A DNA stretch of 41,692 nucleotides from positions 1 to 41,692 of IMG/VR virus record IMGVR_UViG_3300021197_001025; one strand, given 5' to 3'. Under the pieces are notes generated by a model that was given only the letters and a program-made list of their open reading frames with translations, made no database searches and had not been told where the DNA came from. The translations under genes and the position numbers were made by a program. Every line of letters begins with the position of its first letter. Within the stretch, counting starts at the first letter, position 1. Below, one piece after another: positions 8,394-14,498 of the stretch. The DNA comes from a virus.

Positions 8394-9392
8394 CTAGGTT
8401 CCCATGTTGCCGACGTAGTGGTCGGTCGCTGTCTGTTCAGAGTGTCCCAACCACTGGTTCACTGCGGATGCGGGGTGTCCGGCCTTGCGCCAGAGTGTTG
8501 CCCGGTTGCGTCTCATGTCTTGCCAGGTGAAGCGTGCTCGAGGGCTGACCTTCTCGCAGGCTTCCCGCAGGACATGGTGGCCCATGTCGTACGCGGTCGG
8601 AGGCATGGTCAACCACTCCCTGTTCTCCTGCTGGGGAGGGTACCCGTACAGGAAGGGGAGGAACTCGGGCTCGACTCGCACCACCCGCATTCGATTTGTC
8701 TTGTTGCTCCAGACGTCGAGGCTCATGCGGTCCCGATCGAGGAACGGCAGCTTGGCGTCGAAGACTTCCCGCCGTCGCAGGCCCAGGTAGTAGCAGCTGG
8801 CCACGGCCGCTCGCCACTGCACGGTGGGCAGCTGCTCGAGCACGGCCTCGAAGTAGGCCGGGTCGATGTTGACTGGCTTGGGTTCCGTCTTCTTGTGCGT
8901 CGTCTTGAACTGGACAGTGACGGGGTTCTTCTCGAGCAGGTCGTCCGACATCGCAACCTTGAACAGCTGCTTGAGCTCGCGTGCGTACTTGCGAAGCGTG
9001 TTCTCCGCCTTGCCTGCTGCTCGCTGGTGCTCGAGGAACCGTGCCACCTCGGAGCTCGTCACCTTCCGGATGTCGTCGGCCATCTCCTGCTCGAGCGTCA
9101 CCATGAATCGGTGGCCCGTCTTGTGCAGTCGCTCGGGTGCGAGGTTGACCAGGTCGTGCATCGGCACCGCCGGCTCGGCTTCGGAGAGCTCGAGCTCAGC
9201 TACCCAGGCGAGCAGCTTCGCAGTGGCTGCTCGTTCGGTTGTCTTGGTCACGTTGCCCAGGCACTTGCGTCTCGCTCGGATGCGGGTGTCCGGGCGGTAC
9301 CTGCCGTACCAGTACGAGCCCTGCTGGTACAGGGTCGGAGGGGTGGTGGTGTTGTCGGCCAGTGTCGCGGCCAGTTGCATCCAGCTTGGCAT
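8394..9392 (-). CDS. int: Tyrosine-family integrase (site-specific recombinase)
   Basis: A 332-residue tyrosine recombinase that would insert and excise the phage genome. The N-terminal part is an arm/core-binding region (EVARFLEHQRAAGKAENTLR). The catalytic residues are Arg in LGLRRREVF (about 205), a beta-hairpin Lys in KTNRMRVV, box II in FTWQDMRRNRAT (about 289), His in LGHSEQ, and the nucleophile Tyr326 in DHYVG. Box II has Gln where the family usually has His or Lys. The gene has its own sigma70-type promoter (9437-9465) and the repeated CACCTACCAC leader. I could not identify an attP core nearby. Confidence 0.93.
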   Translation of the reverse strand: MPSWMQLAATLADNTTTPPTLYQQGSYWYGRYRPDTRIRARRKCLGNVTKTTERAATAKLLAWVAELELSEAEPAVPMHDLVNLAPERLHKTGHRFMVTLEQEMADDIRKVTSSEVARFLEHQRAAGKAENTLRKYARELKQLFKVAMSDDLLEKNPVTVQFKTTHKKTEPKPVNIDPAYFEAVLEQLPTVQWRAAVASCYYLGLRRREVFDAKLPFLDRDRMSLDVWSNKTNRMRVVRVEPEFLPFLYGYPPQQENREWLTMPPTAYDMGHHVLREACEKVSPRARFTWQDMRRNRATLWRKAGHPASAVNQWLGHSEQTATDHYVGNMGT

Positions 9393-9436
9393 GTCATTGC
9401 TCCCTTGCGTGGTAGGTGAGAGGCTTGGACGTGAGT

Positions 9437-9465
9437 ATCATAACGTGCTTCGGGGCAGTTGGCAA
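9437..9465 (-). promoter_or_regulatory. Sigma70-type promoter of the integrase
   Basis: Minus strand TTGCCA (9465-9460), 17 bases, TATGAT (9442-9437). The leader has CACCTACCAC (9418-9409) and GGGAG before the ATG at 9392, but no clear hairpin. A separate promoter suggests the integrase can be made independently of the upstream genes. Confidence 0.7.
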
Positions 9466-9481
9466 TCGGTGAGCTCGACGT

Positions 9482-10387
9482 TCATGCCGCTGCTCCGAAG
9501 AGCGTCAGCTGCGTGAGCTCGGGCTGGCCTCGCAGCTCGTCGGCCAGAGCTCGAGCGTTCGCCTGGTTGACTGTGCCTCCGGGGTTGACGAGGCCTTGCT
9601 CCTCGCACCACTCGTGCCAGGCGAAGGTGAAGCCGAGTCCCTTGCAGGTCGTTCGCTTGTCGGCGTGCTTGCCGGTCAGCCAGCTGCGTTCCATCTTGAA
9701 CGCTCGCTCGAGCAGGTCAGGGTGCTCGGCCCCGAGCCGGGCGATCTCCCACTTCTGGCTGGCGGGGCAGAACCAGCAAGCACTCTTCTCTGGTACTCGC
9801 AGGCCGGCGGCAGCGATCCGTCGCTTGCACTCCTCGCGGTCCCATCCCCAGTCTTGCAGTGGGTACCACCGCTCGGCCGGGCGGCCGCCGATCGTGGTCT
9901 CGTGCTTGTCAGCTCGAGCTCGTCGCTTGCGGTCGGCGGTGCTGTTGTCGTAGCCGATGACCTGAAGCGGGGGCTCGCCGGCCCAGGCCTCGTCTCGCTC
10001 TGGCCAGGCTCGAGTCAGGTAGGCCTCGATGGTGTCGGCCTTCCACTTGATGGAGCAGCCGTGCCGCTGGAACCCGAAGGCGATGCTCGGCAGAGTCTCG
10101 TTGTCGAGGCAGTTCTGCTCGAGCGTGGTGTAGGTGGTGCCTCGCCGGGTGATGTGGTCGTACCGCTTGACCCTGGTCACGGTCGGGAACCCGACGCTCT
10201 CGAGCCAGCGGTCGAAGTAGTCGAGGTACTCGTAGGTCCAGGGTGCTTCGTTGCCGACGTCGGCGAAGACGATCGCGTCAGGCCGGACGCCGAGGCGGGC
10301 GAGCTCGACCAGGATGGCGGTCGAGTCCACGCCCCCGCCGTAGTTGACGATCAGCTTTCGGCCTAAGTTTCCAGGGGTTTCGTTCAT
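9482..10387 (-). CDS. PP-loop ATPase of the PAPS-reductase/DndC-like family
   Basis: A 301-residue protein with an N-type ATP pyrophosphatase loop, NYGGGVDSTAIL (about residues 15-27), and the PAPS-reductase-like segments VFADVGNEAPWTYEYLDYF and GCSIKWK. A Cys pair in SACWFCPASQKWE (about residue 205) resembles the metal- or thiol-active segment of phage versions. The family adenylates a substrate; members act in sulfate reduction, DNA phosphorothioation (DndC) or nucleobase modification. No Dnd partner is visible, so the substrate is open. The start is the ATG at 10387 with AAGGAG 8 bases upstream. A sigma70-type promoter (10431-10459) and a hairpin at the predicted start point precede it. 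Confidence 0.8.
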   Translation of the reverse strand: MNETPGNLGRKLIVNYGGGVDSTAILVELARLGVRPDAIVFADVGNEAPWTYEYLDYFDRWLESVGFPTVTRVKRYDHITRRGTTYTTLEQNCLDNETLPSIAFGFQRHGCSIKWKADTIEAYLTRAWPERDEAWAGEPPLQVIGYDNSTADRKRRARADKHETTIGGRPAERWYPLQDWGWDREECKRRIAAAGLRVPEKSACWFCPASQKWEIARLGAEHPDLLERAFKMERSWLTGKHADKRTTCKGLGFTFAWHEWCEEQGLVNPGGTVNQANARALADELRGQPELTQLTLFGAAA

Positions 10388-10430
10388 GTCGTTGCTCCTT
10401 GGCAGGCGAGCGGGCCGGTCCCGCACTTGG

Positions 10431-10459
10431 ATCCTACGGTAACCGGCGCAGTATGTCAA
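10431..10459 (-). promoter_or_regulatory. Sigma70-type promoter of the PP-loop gene
   Basis: Minus strand TTGACA (10459-10454), 17 bases, TAGGAT (10436-10431). A GCGGG/CCCGC hairpin (10410-10424) begins at the predicted start point. A variant leader CGCCTGCCAA (10408-10399) and GGAG follow. Confidence 0.75.
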
Positions 10460-10465
10460 CCCCTA

Positions 10466-10651
10466 TCAGCTGCGGTCCTCGAGGGCCTCGTCGATCGCAG
10501 TGAGCACGGCCATGTAGATCGGCACGGGTCGAGGGTCGTCGGTCTCGACCTGGATCATGGCGGCCAGCACTCGAGCCTTGTCTACCACCTCGAGGTGGCG
10601 TGGCGTCTGGATCGCTTCGTACTTGCGGGTGGGTGGGGTGTTCGCGGGCAT
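10466..10651 (-). CDS. Hypothetical early protein, 61 residues
   Basis: A 61-residue protein beginning MPANTPPTRKYEAIQ, with a central helix VVDKARVLAAMIQVE and a second helix IYMAVLTAIDEALED. It is acidic with no membrane segment or metal motif. The ATG at 10651 has AGGAG a few bases upstream (CAGGAGATTCAACATG). A copy of the CACCTACCAC leader element and a 14-bp hairpin (10710-10747) lie upstream, but no sigma70 promoter is visible between it and the previous gene. I do not recognise the family. Confidence 0.65.
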   Translation of the reverse strand: MPANTPPTRKYEAIQTPRHLEVVDKARVLAAMIQVETDDPRPVPIYMAVLTAIDEALEDRS

Positions 10652-10709
10652 GTTGAATCTCCTGGGGTGAGGTGGTACTGTCTGGCCTGCTCCCGTGGTA
10701 GGTGAGCCC

Positions 10710-10747
10710 GATGGGCGGTGCGATGTTACGACGTCGCACCGCCCATC
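10710..10747 (-). promoter_or_regulatory. Perfect 14-bp hairpin across a stop codon, upstream of a leader copy
   Basis: gatgggcggtgcga (10710-10723) and tcgcaccgcccatc (10734-10747) are exact reverse complements with a 10-base loop. The stop of the DUF3846-like gene lies in the loop. No T-run follows, so it is more likely a processing or stability element than a classic terminator. CACCTACCAC (10704-10695) follows. Confidence 0.7.
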
Positions 10748-11166
10748 ATCTTCTGCACTCGCAGCCACTTGTTGAACTGGGCGATGCCGTCGTTGATGAG
10801 CTTGTCGTTGAACAGCACGTTCTGCGTGAGCTTCTCGACCAGGTCATCGGGCACGGCCACGGCATCGCCGGTCTTGGGGTCGGCACGGTACAGGACCATG
10901 TCGCCGGCGAGCGGGGCCGGGTAGTTAGCCAGGGCCATGGCTCGCTGGTTCACTCGGACGGCGGGGCGGATCCCGGTCAGGGCCATGTCGTCATGCCATA
11001 GGTTGAGTCCGCCCACCCCCTCGACCTCGGCGATCGAGAGGTTGGACGTTTCGTCGCAGCCGACGGCGGCGTTCAGGTCTTGGAACCCGCCGACGTACAG
11101 CTTGCGGCACATCTGGATGGGGTCGGCCGGGATGACGAGGGCGAGGGTCGGTGTCGGGTCAGGCAT
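10726..11166 (-). CDS. DUF3846-like hypothetical protein
   Basis: A 146-residue protein whose start, LALVIPADPIQMCRKLYVGGFQDLNAAVG, has the look of the DUF3846 family found in phages and actinobacterial elements. The middle has a short HDDMALTGIRPAVRVNQRAM segment and the end is helical. No catalytic motif is evident. It overlaps the upstream gene by 8 bases. The coding end and stop codon form the right arm of a perfect 14-bp hairpin (10710-10747), so the 3' end of the message may be processed or terminated there. Function unknown. Confidence 0.6.
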   Translation of the reverse strand: MPDPTPTLALVIPADPIQMCRKLYVGGFQDLNAAVGCDETSNLSIAEVEGVGGLNLWHDDMALTGIRPAVRVNQRAMALANYPAPLAGDMVLYRADPKTGDAVAVPDDLVEKLTQNVLFNDKLINDGIAQFNKWLRVQKMMGGATS

Positions 11167-11836
11167 GGGTCGGTTCCTCCTGTGTTGCGAGCTTGAAGTT
11201 CTTGCGGGCGGCGGTGACGTCGTTGGCTTGGCGGCAGGCGTAGCCGTGGCCCTCCTCGTGCGGGGTCCAGTCCACCTGCCCGACCGGCACTTGCAGGTGC
11301 CACTGTGCCTCGATGGGGCCGCTCAGCTCCTCGCACACCCGGCGGCAGGTGGTGTTCTTGCACTCGCCTCGGCTCTCTCGTGTCTCGCCTCGGCTTCGCC
11401 AGGTGTGCCGCTCGGGCACCTCGCCGCACACTGCACACGGTTCGTCGAGGCCGGCAGTCCGCTGGGCGTGGACGTACATCTTGCCGCCGCACACCTTCTC
11501 CCAGTCAGGGCCGGGGCTCGGGTTGTTCTGGGCTCGGTCGCTGTGTGTCTCCTCGACCTGTGCCATCCGTGTCTCGCCGGTCTTGGTGTTGAGCCAGCGG
11601 TCGCAGCTGTAGCCGTAGTCGGTCATGCTGTCGAACCGGGCGAACTGGTAGTCGCTGATCTCCTCATCAACCAGGCACTGGGCAGGGCCGCCGGTGTAGC
11701 TGACGTCCACGCTGCTGCCGCCGGCGAACCTGCTGCTGCGGACGCTGAACTTCTGGCCGGGGAAGCGGGCCTTCAGTCGCTTGCGGACGAGGGCCGCGAC
11801 TTCCTTGGGTTCGATCCATCTGTAGTCTCGAGGCAT
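11159..11836 (-). CDS. LPD29-like domain protein with Cys-rich C-terminus
   Basis: A 225-residue protein. Its first 85 residues (VAALVRKRLKARFPGQKFSV, then RSSRFAGGSSVDVSYTGGP, then FDSMTDYGYSCDRWLN) match the pattern of large polyvalent protein-associated domain 29, a module first described in proteins that phages and conjugative elements send into cells. The rest is rich in Cys and His (CGG, CAVCG, CKNTTCRRVC, a GHGYAC), suggesting one or two zinc sites. The ATG at 11836 follows a sigma70 promoter, a strong hairpin and the CACCTACCAC-GGAG leader. It may be an early host-interaction protein; this is inference from the domain's company elsewhere. Confidence 0.62.
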   Translation of the reverse strand: MPRDYRWIEPKEVAALVRKRLKARFPGQKFSVRSSRFAGGSSVDVSYTGGPAQCLVDEEISDYQFARFDSMTDYGYSCDRWLNTKTGETRMAQVEETHSDRAQNNPSPGPDWEKVCGGKMYVHAQRTAGLDEPCAVCGEVPERHTWRSRGETRESRGECKNTTCRRVCEELSGPIEAQWHLQVPVGQVDWTPHEEGHGYACRQANDVTAARKNFKLATQEEPTHA

Positions 11837-11885
11837 GGTGTGTTCTCCGTGGTAGGTGGTGGGTGCTCCCCGATGGAGCACCCCT

Positions 11886-11914
11886 ATGTTAGCGGGTAGG
11901 TCAGGCCGTGTCAA
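11886..11914 (-). promoter_or_regulatory. Sigma70-type promoter of the LPD29-like gene
   Basis: Minus strand TTGACA (11914-11909), 17 bases, TAACAT (11891-11886). Of 29 bases from -35 to -10, 25 match the 13.2 kb promoter. A 9-bp perfect hairpin (11861-11883) covers the start point, then CACCTACCAC (11858-11849) and GGAG. Confidence 0.85.
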
Positions 11915-12137
11915 CCATCCCGGCCAGGTGTTCTCGCACCTTGATCTCATGCTGCAACATGAGGTGCAGCAGCTGGTGCGTCTGCTTCTCCTTGCCGTCG
12001 GGCATGGTGAAGGCCTTGTCGTGGATGGTCCGCCGGAAGGCGGCGAGGTCGGCGTTGCCGATCGTCTGGATCTTGGCCTCGAGCGTGGCTCTCAGCTTGA
12101 GGTTCTCGTCGTTCAGTCCGGTCAGTTGTCGGGCCAT
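11901..12137 (-). CDS. Hypothetical early protein, 78 residues, helical
   Basis: A 78-residue protein that looks almost entirely helical: LNDENLKLRATLEAKIQTI, then DLAAFRRTIHDKAF, then HQLLHLMLQHEIKVREHL. The first helix has a heptad-like pattern, so it could pair as a coiled coil. The ATG at 12137 has AGGAG 7 bases upstream. The last codons and stop overlap the -35 box of the next promoter (11909-11914). No family recognised. Confidence 0.65.
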   Translation of the reverse strand: MARQLTGLNDENLKLRATLEAKIQTIGNADLAAFRRTIHDKAFTMPDGKEKQTHQLLHLMLQHEIKVREHLAGMVDTA

Positions 12138-12255
12138 CGGTCGTCTCCTGGTTGAGGTACTCGAGCAGTCGTTCGTACTCGAGGCGGGGTAGGTGAGTGA
12201 AGCAGAGTGCGAGCCATGCTTCGGTCGGTGTCGGTCCTCGGCAGTGCTGTCCCAT
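11947..12255 (-). CDS. Hypothetical early protein with a long overlap
   Basis: The ATG at 12255 lies 2 bases after the previous stop. The first 40 or so residues (TEAWLALCFTHLPRLEY, then ERLLEYLNQE) look like genuine helical protein. From about residue 45 the frame runs inside the 12137 gene and becomes Arg/Pro/His-rich, which is typical of an out-of-frame reading. Either the gene really ends with this tail (102 residues) or a short protein lost its stop. Function unknown. Confidence 0.45.
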   Translation of the reverse strand: MGQHCRGPTPTEAWLALCFTHLPRLEYERLLEYLNQETTDGPTTDRTERREPQAESHARGQDPDDRQRRPRRLPADHPRQGLHHARRQGEADAPAAAPHVAA

Positions 12256-12257
12256 GG

Positions 12258-12659
12258 TCAATATCCGTCGTCGAGGCCGGGCTCTTGGGCGATCGCCGGC
12301 TTGGTGAACCAGCTGACTCGACCTCGTCTCAGCTGGATTTCGTTCGCTTCAGTGCCTGGTTGGTGCGGCCCGCACTCGATCTTCACTGGCCCGTCGAAGG
12401 TGCAGTGCTCGAGCACCCGTGCGACGAGTCGCTTCTGGTCCGCCGGGTCGGCGGGCACCGTGCCGTGGCGGTCCGCTTGAGGCGTGGCCGTGGGCGGGTA
12501 GTCGTTGAGCCAGTCCCGCCTGAGTTGCCACTCCCCGCGTCCGCCGACTCCGATGCCGGCAGTCTTCAGGGCGAGTGGTTGGCCGGCGTTGGCGGCGAGC
12601 CAAGCGACCAGTGATGCCTCACGTTCGAGGCCCTCTTGGATGCTGCGTGCTACGTTCAT
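12258..12659 (-). CDS. Hypothetical early protein, 133 residues
   Basis: A 133-residue protein starting MNVARSIQEGLEREASLVAW. A Gly-rich turn follows at about residue 35, then a helical KRLVARVLEHCTFDGPV segment and a beta-like KIECGPHQPG stretch, with an ending VSWFTKPAIAQEPGLDDGY. No known motif. The ATG at 12659 has GGAG 8 bases upstream and lies 2 bases after the previous stop, so it belongs to the run of short genes read from the 13.2 kb promoter. Confidence 0.6.
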   Translation of the reverse strand: MNVARSIQEGLEREASLVAWLAANAGQPLALKTAGIGVGGRGEWQLRRDWLNDYPPTATPQADRHGTVPADPADQKRLVARVLEHCTFDGPVKIECGPHQPGTEANEIQLRRGRVSWFTKPAIAQEPGLDDGY

Positions 12660-12661
12660 GG

Positions 12662-12895
12662 TCAGTGCTCCGTGTTGTCTTCGGGTACGTTCCATCGCAC
12701 TCGCTTGACCAGGCGTGCGTGCCACTTGACCGTGGCGAGTGCGTGTCTCGTGTTGCGTACATGCTCGCCGTCCTGCCGCTTGCAGCTGAGCCAGTAGGCC
12801 GCAGCCGTAGCCATGGCCTGATCGGGCCGGAGCCCGAGGGCTCGAGCGTGTGACTGCTGCACGGTGGCGGCGTCGAGTGCGGTCAGCTTGGTCAT
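12662..12895 (-). CDS. Hypothetical early protein, 77 residues, basic
   Basis: A 77-residue protein with a helical, Ala-rich first half (TVQQSHARALGLRPDQAMATAAA) and a basic second half (RHALATVKWHARLVKRVRW). The net positive charge would suit nucleic-acid binding, but no helix-turn-helix is convincing. The ATG at 12895 makes an ATGA overlap with the upstream gene and has GGAGG 7 bases upstream. Function unknown. Confidence 0.62.
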   Translation of the reverse strand: MTKLTALDAATVQQSHARALGLRPDQAMATAAAYWLSCKRQDGEHVRNTRHALATVKWHARLVKRVRWNVPEDNTEH

Positions 12896-13131
12896 CGGCG
12901 TGCCTCCATTCGCTCGGTCCATCGCAGCTGGGCGAGGAAGAATCGGTACTCTCGGTCGAGCTCGAAGTCTTGGGTCTCCGGGACGCGGGCGGCAGCTCGA
13001 GCGGCGGCTCGCACGAACGCTCGCTGGGCTAGGTCTACCGGGCATGCGTCTTTAGGGCAGAGCAGGTAGCACATGCCGGCTCGCTCGCGTGCGTTCATCT
13101 GGGCGAAGACTTGCTGGAGTGTCTCGGGCAT
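12892..13131 (-). CDS. Hypothetical early protein, 79 residues
   Basis: A 79-residue protein, MPETLQQVFAQMNARERAG then MCYLLCPKDACP, an Arg/Ala helix (AQRAFVRAAARAAARV) and an aromatic end (REYRFFLAQLRW). The three Cys in MCYLLCPKDAC could hold a metal but there is no fourth ligand in view. It is the first gene after the 13.2 kb promoter and carries the hairpin and CACCTACCAC-GGAG leader. Function unknown. Confidence 0.62.
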   Translation of the reverse strand: MPETLQQVFAQMNARERAGMCYLLCPKDACPVDLAQRAFVRAAARAAARVPETQDFELDREYRFFLAQLRWTERMEARR

Positions 13132-13181
13132 CGGTGTTCTCCGTGGTAGGTGATGGTCGGGGCCTGTCCCTGACCGCGTGC

Positions 13182-13210
13182 ATGTTAGCAGGTATGTCAT
13201 CCCGTGTCAA
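13182..13210 (-). promoter_or_regulatory. Sigma70-type promoter, extended -10
   Basis: Minus strand TTGACA (13210-13205), 17 bases, TAACAT (13187-13182) with TGC before it. The -35 overlaps the stop codon of the upstream gene. A hairpin (13155-13175) begins at the predicted start point, then CACCTACCAC (13152-13143) and GGAG. TGACA is repeated 10 bases apart across the -35. Confidence 0.85.
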
Positions 13211-13677
13211 CCCCACAGTGTGCGGGCTGGGGTGTCTCGCTCGGGTCGGGTGTAGTACCTCGTCGGGCTGGCTTCGGCCGGCGTCAGGCCTTGGGCTTCG
13301 ACCTCGGCCAGTCGCTCGAAGGTCCGGCAGTCGCAGGCCATGAGCCAGGTCAGGCCGGGCTCGATCCCTGCCTCGTGGTCCTCGGCGTAGACGTCAGCCT
13401 TGAAGCCGGCCAGCTGGCTCGGGCAGAGGTCTCGAGCCTCGTAGCCCAGCCGCAGCCAGTGCTCGAGCTTCGGACCCCGCACCCGCTCGCAGGTCCAGAA
13501 GCCTGCGTCTTCAGTGGGTGCCACGTCGTACACCATCTGGTGCTCGTGGTGCTTGCCGTGGAAGACGAAGACCTGCCAGCTGCGGGCGGTGTAGCTCAGG
13601 GTCAGGTGCCAACCCTTCGGAGCTTGGAACCACTGGCGGCAGGCGTCGCGGATCTCGGGTAGGTGCGGCCCGGTCAT
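13207..13677 (-). CDS. Hypothetical early protein, 156 residues
   Basis: A 156-residue protein (MTGPHLPEIRDACRQWFQ then WHLTLSYTARSWQVFVFHG) with alternating strands, a WTCERVRGPKLEHWLRLGYEA helix region and a Cys pair in LMACDCRTFERLAEVE. It reads like a compact alpha/beta domain I cannot assign. The ATG at 13677 is in an ATGA overlap with the previous gene and has GAGGAGG 7 bases upstream. A longer frame to 13890 is out-of-frame reading of the 13674-14030 gene. The stop codon overlaps the -35 box of the next promoter. Confidence 0.62.
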   Translation of the reverse strand: MTGPHLPEIRDACRQWFQAPKGWHLTLSYTARSWQVFVFHGKHHEHQMVYDVAPTEDAGFWTCERVRGPKLEHWLRLGYEARDLCPSQLAGFKADVYAEDHEAGIEPGLTWLMACDCRTFERLAEVEAQGLTPAEASPTRYYTRPERDTPARTLWG

Positions 13678-14030
13678 CGCAGGCCCTCCTCTCGGGCGTG
13701 GTCGGTCGCCTCCTCGAAGGTGTCGAAGGGGCCGTGGAGTAGCTCGCAGTCGGTCGGCTGGGCGTTCGGCCGGCAGTAGTAGCCGGTGGAGTCCTTCCAG
13801 ACTTCGTAGGTGCTCGAGGGGCTGGGCGTGTGGTAGTGCTTCGGCTGTTCGTCGAGCACCGTGCATCCGGGGTGGTTGTCGGCTGCCCATGCTCGAGCGT
13901 CGGCTATCGTCGCGTGGGCCGGGCCGGTCGTGTAGGTGACTCCGAACTCCTCCTGCATCTCGAGGACCGAGGCGGTCTGGGGCTGGAGGTAGAAGGCTCG
14001 GCCGTCGTTGGTGGGAAGGAAGGTGGTCAT
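13674..14030 (-). CDS. First early protein, hypothetical, 118 residues
   Basis: A 118-residue protein with two similar alpha/beta halves: VTYTTGPAHATIADARAWAADNHPG and CELLHGPFDTFEEATDHAREEG. Each has a strand followed by a (T/F)(I/F)xxA(R/T)xxA helix, a pattern seen in small SPOR-like or DUF repeats, but I cannot name the family. It is the first gene read from the strongest-looking early promoter (14085-14112), so it would be among the first proteins made after entry. The ATG at 14030 follows an ACGGAG Shine-Dalgarno. Confidence 0.62.
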   Translation of the reverse strand: MTTFLPTNDGRAFYLQPQTASVLEMQEEFGVTYTTGPAHATIADARAWAADNHPGCTVLDEQPKHYHTPSPSSTYEVWKDSTGYYCRPNAQPTDCELLHGPFDTFEEATDHAREEGLR

Positions 14031-14084
14031 GGTCAGGCTCCGTAGAGGGTGGTAGGTGCCGGCCGTCGTTGGCCGTGCACGGTC

Positions 14085-14112
14085 ATCATACCTATCATCG
14101 AACGTATGTCAA
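14085..14112 (-). promoter_or_regulatory. Sigma70-type promoter of the first early gene
   Basis: Minus strand TTGACA (14112-14107), 16 bases, TATGAT (14090-14085). The predicted start is near 14078. A 5-bp hairpin (14060-14075) begins just after it, followed by CACCTACCAC (14058-14049) and ACGGAG before the ATG at 14030. Confidence 0.85.
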
Positions 14113-14266
14113 GCGGTAGGATAGACAATCTCTGAAGATTCCGAAAAAAGCAGGTAGGCCAGGTCAAACCGAAAAGGGCAGGTGGTCCGGTGCATCGGTG
14201 CAGACATGGACGAGCTCGAGCGTTGACGCGGCCGGCCGACGTCCGATAAGCCCATGCCGGTCCTCT

Positions 14267-14283
14267 GAGTCTATGGTAGACTC
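14267..14283. repeat. Perfect dyad, 7-bp arms
   Basis: gagtcta-tgg-tagactc in the main non-coding region. A short spacer and perfect arms suit a protein-binding site. Confidence 0.55.
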
Positions 14284-14362
14284 GGAATGCCGGCTTCCCA
14301 TGCGTTCCGGGCCGGTCGTGTGCTCGGGTTGTGCTCGCAGGAAGGCCGCCCCCCCACCCGGC

Positions 14363-14394
14363 GGGTCCGATAACGCTTGCGGGGTCCGATAACG
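14363..14394. repeat. Two 13-base direct repeats
   Basis: gggtccgataacg occurs at 14363-14375 and 14382-14394 (period 19). A third, partial gtccgataa lies at 14241-14249. Repeats of this kind can be binding sites at an origin or control region. Confidence 0.7.
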
Positions 14395-14465
14395 GGGGGG
14401 CCGGGGGGAGGCTCGGCCGCCCGCGTATAGTCAGAGGGCCAGACAAGTTTTCGCGGTGAACATTC

Positions 14466-14488
14466 CGAGTGAAAAAAGTTTCACTCAC
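14466..14488. repeat. 19-base repeat, copy 1, within a palindrome
   Basis: cgagtgaaaaaagtttcac (14466-14484) is identical to 33043-33061. Here it extends to a perfect dyad gagtgaaa-aaag-tttcactc (14469-14488), 10 bases after the last late gene's stop. It could end late transcription or bind a protein. Confidence 0.8.
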
Positions 14489-14498
14489 TGAGCCACAG

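Larger units (their letters stand above)
14031..14498. other. Main non-coding region between late and early genes
   Basis: This 468-base stretch has no convincing gene. From right to left it holds: a palindrome right after the last late gene (14469-14488); G/C homopolymer runs around 14395-14408; two 13-base direct repeats gggtccgataacg (14363-14375, 14382-14394) and a 9-base partial copy (14241-14249); a dyad gagtcta-tgg-tagactc (14267-14283); two similar A-rich words ccgaaaaaagcaggt (14141-14155) and ccgaaaagggcaggt (14169-14183); and the first early promoter (14085-14112). It is where a T7-like phage would be expected to have its physical ends, origin or control sites. Confidence 0.6.

Noticed and set aside
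8373-9419. Long plus-strand frame opposite the integrase
   Set aside because: It mirrors the integrase on the other strand. High GC content makes such frames common, and the integrase has all its catalytic motifs.
10710-10747. The 14-bp hairpin as a rho-independent terminator
   Set aside because: No T-run follows on the coding strand; it is kept as a hairpin element of unknown function.
13678-13890. An N-terminal extension of the 13207-13677 gene
   Set aside because: It is the out-of-frame reading of the 13674-14030 gene; the ATG at 13677 has a strong Shine-Dalgarno and ATGA overlap.
14033-14488. A 151-codon minus-strand frame across the non-coding region
   Set aside because: It starts at a GTG without Shine-Dalgarno, is Arg/Pro/Gly-rich, runs through repeats, hairpins and a strong promoter, and has no sensible secondary-structure pattern.
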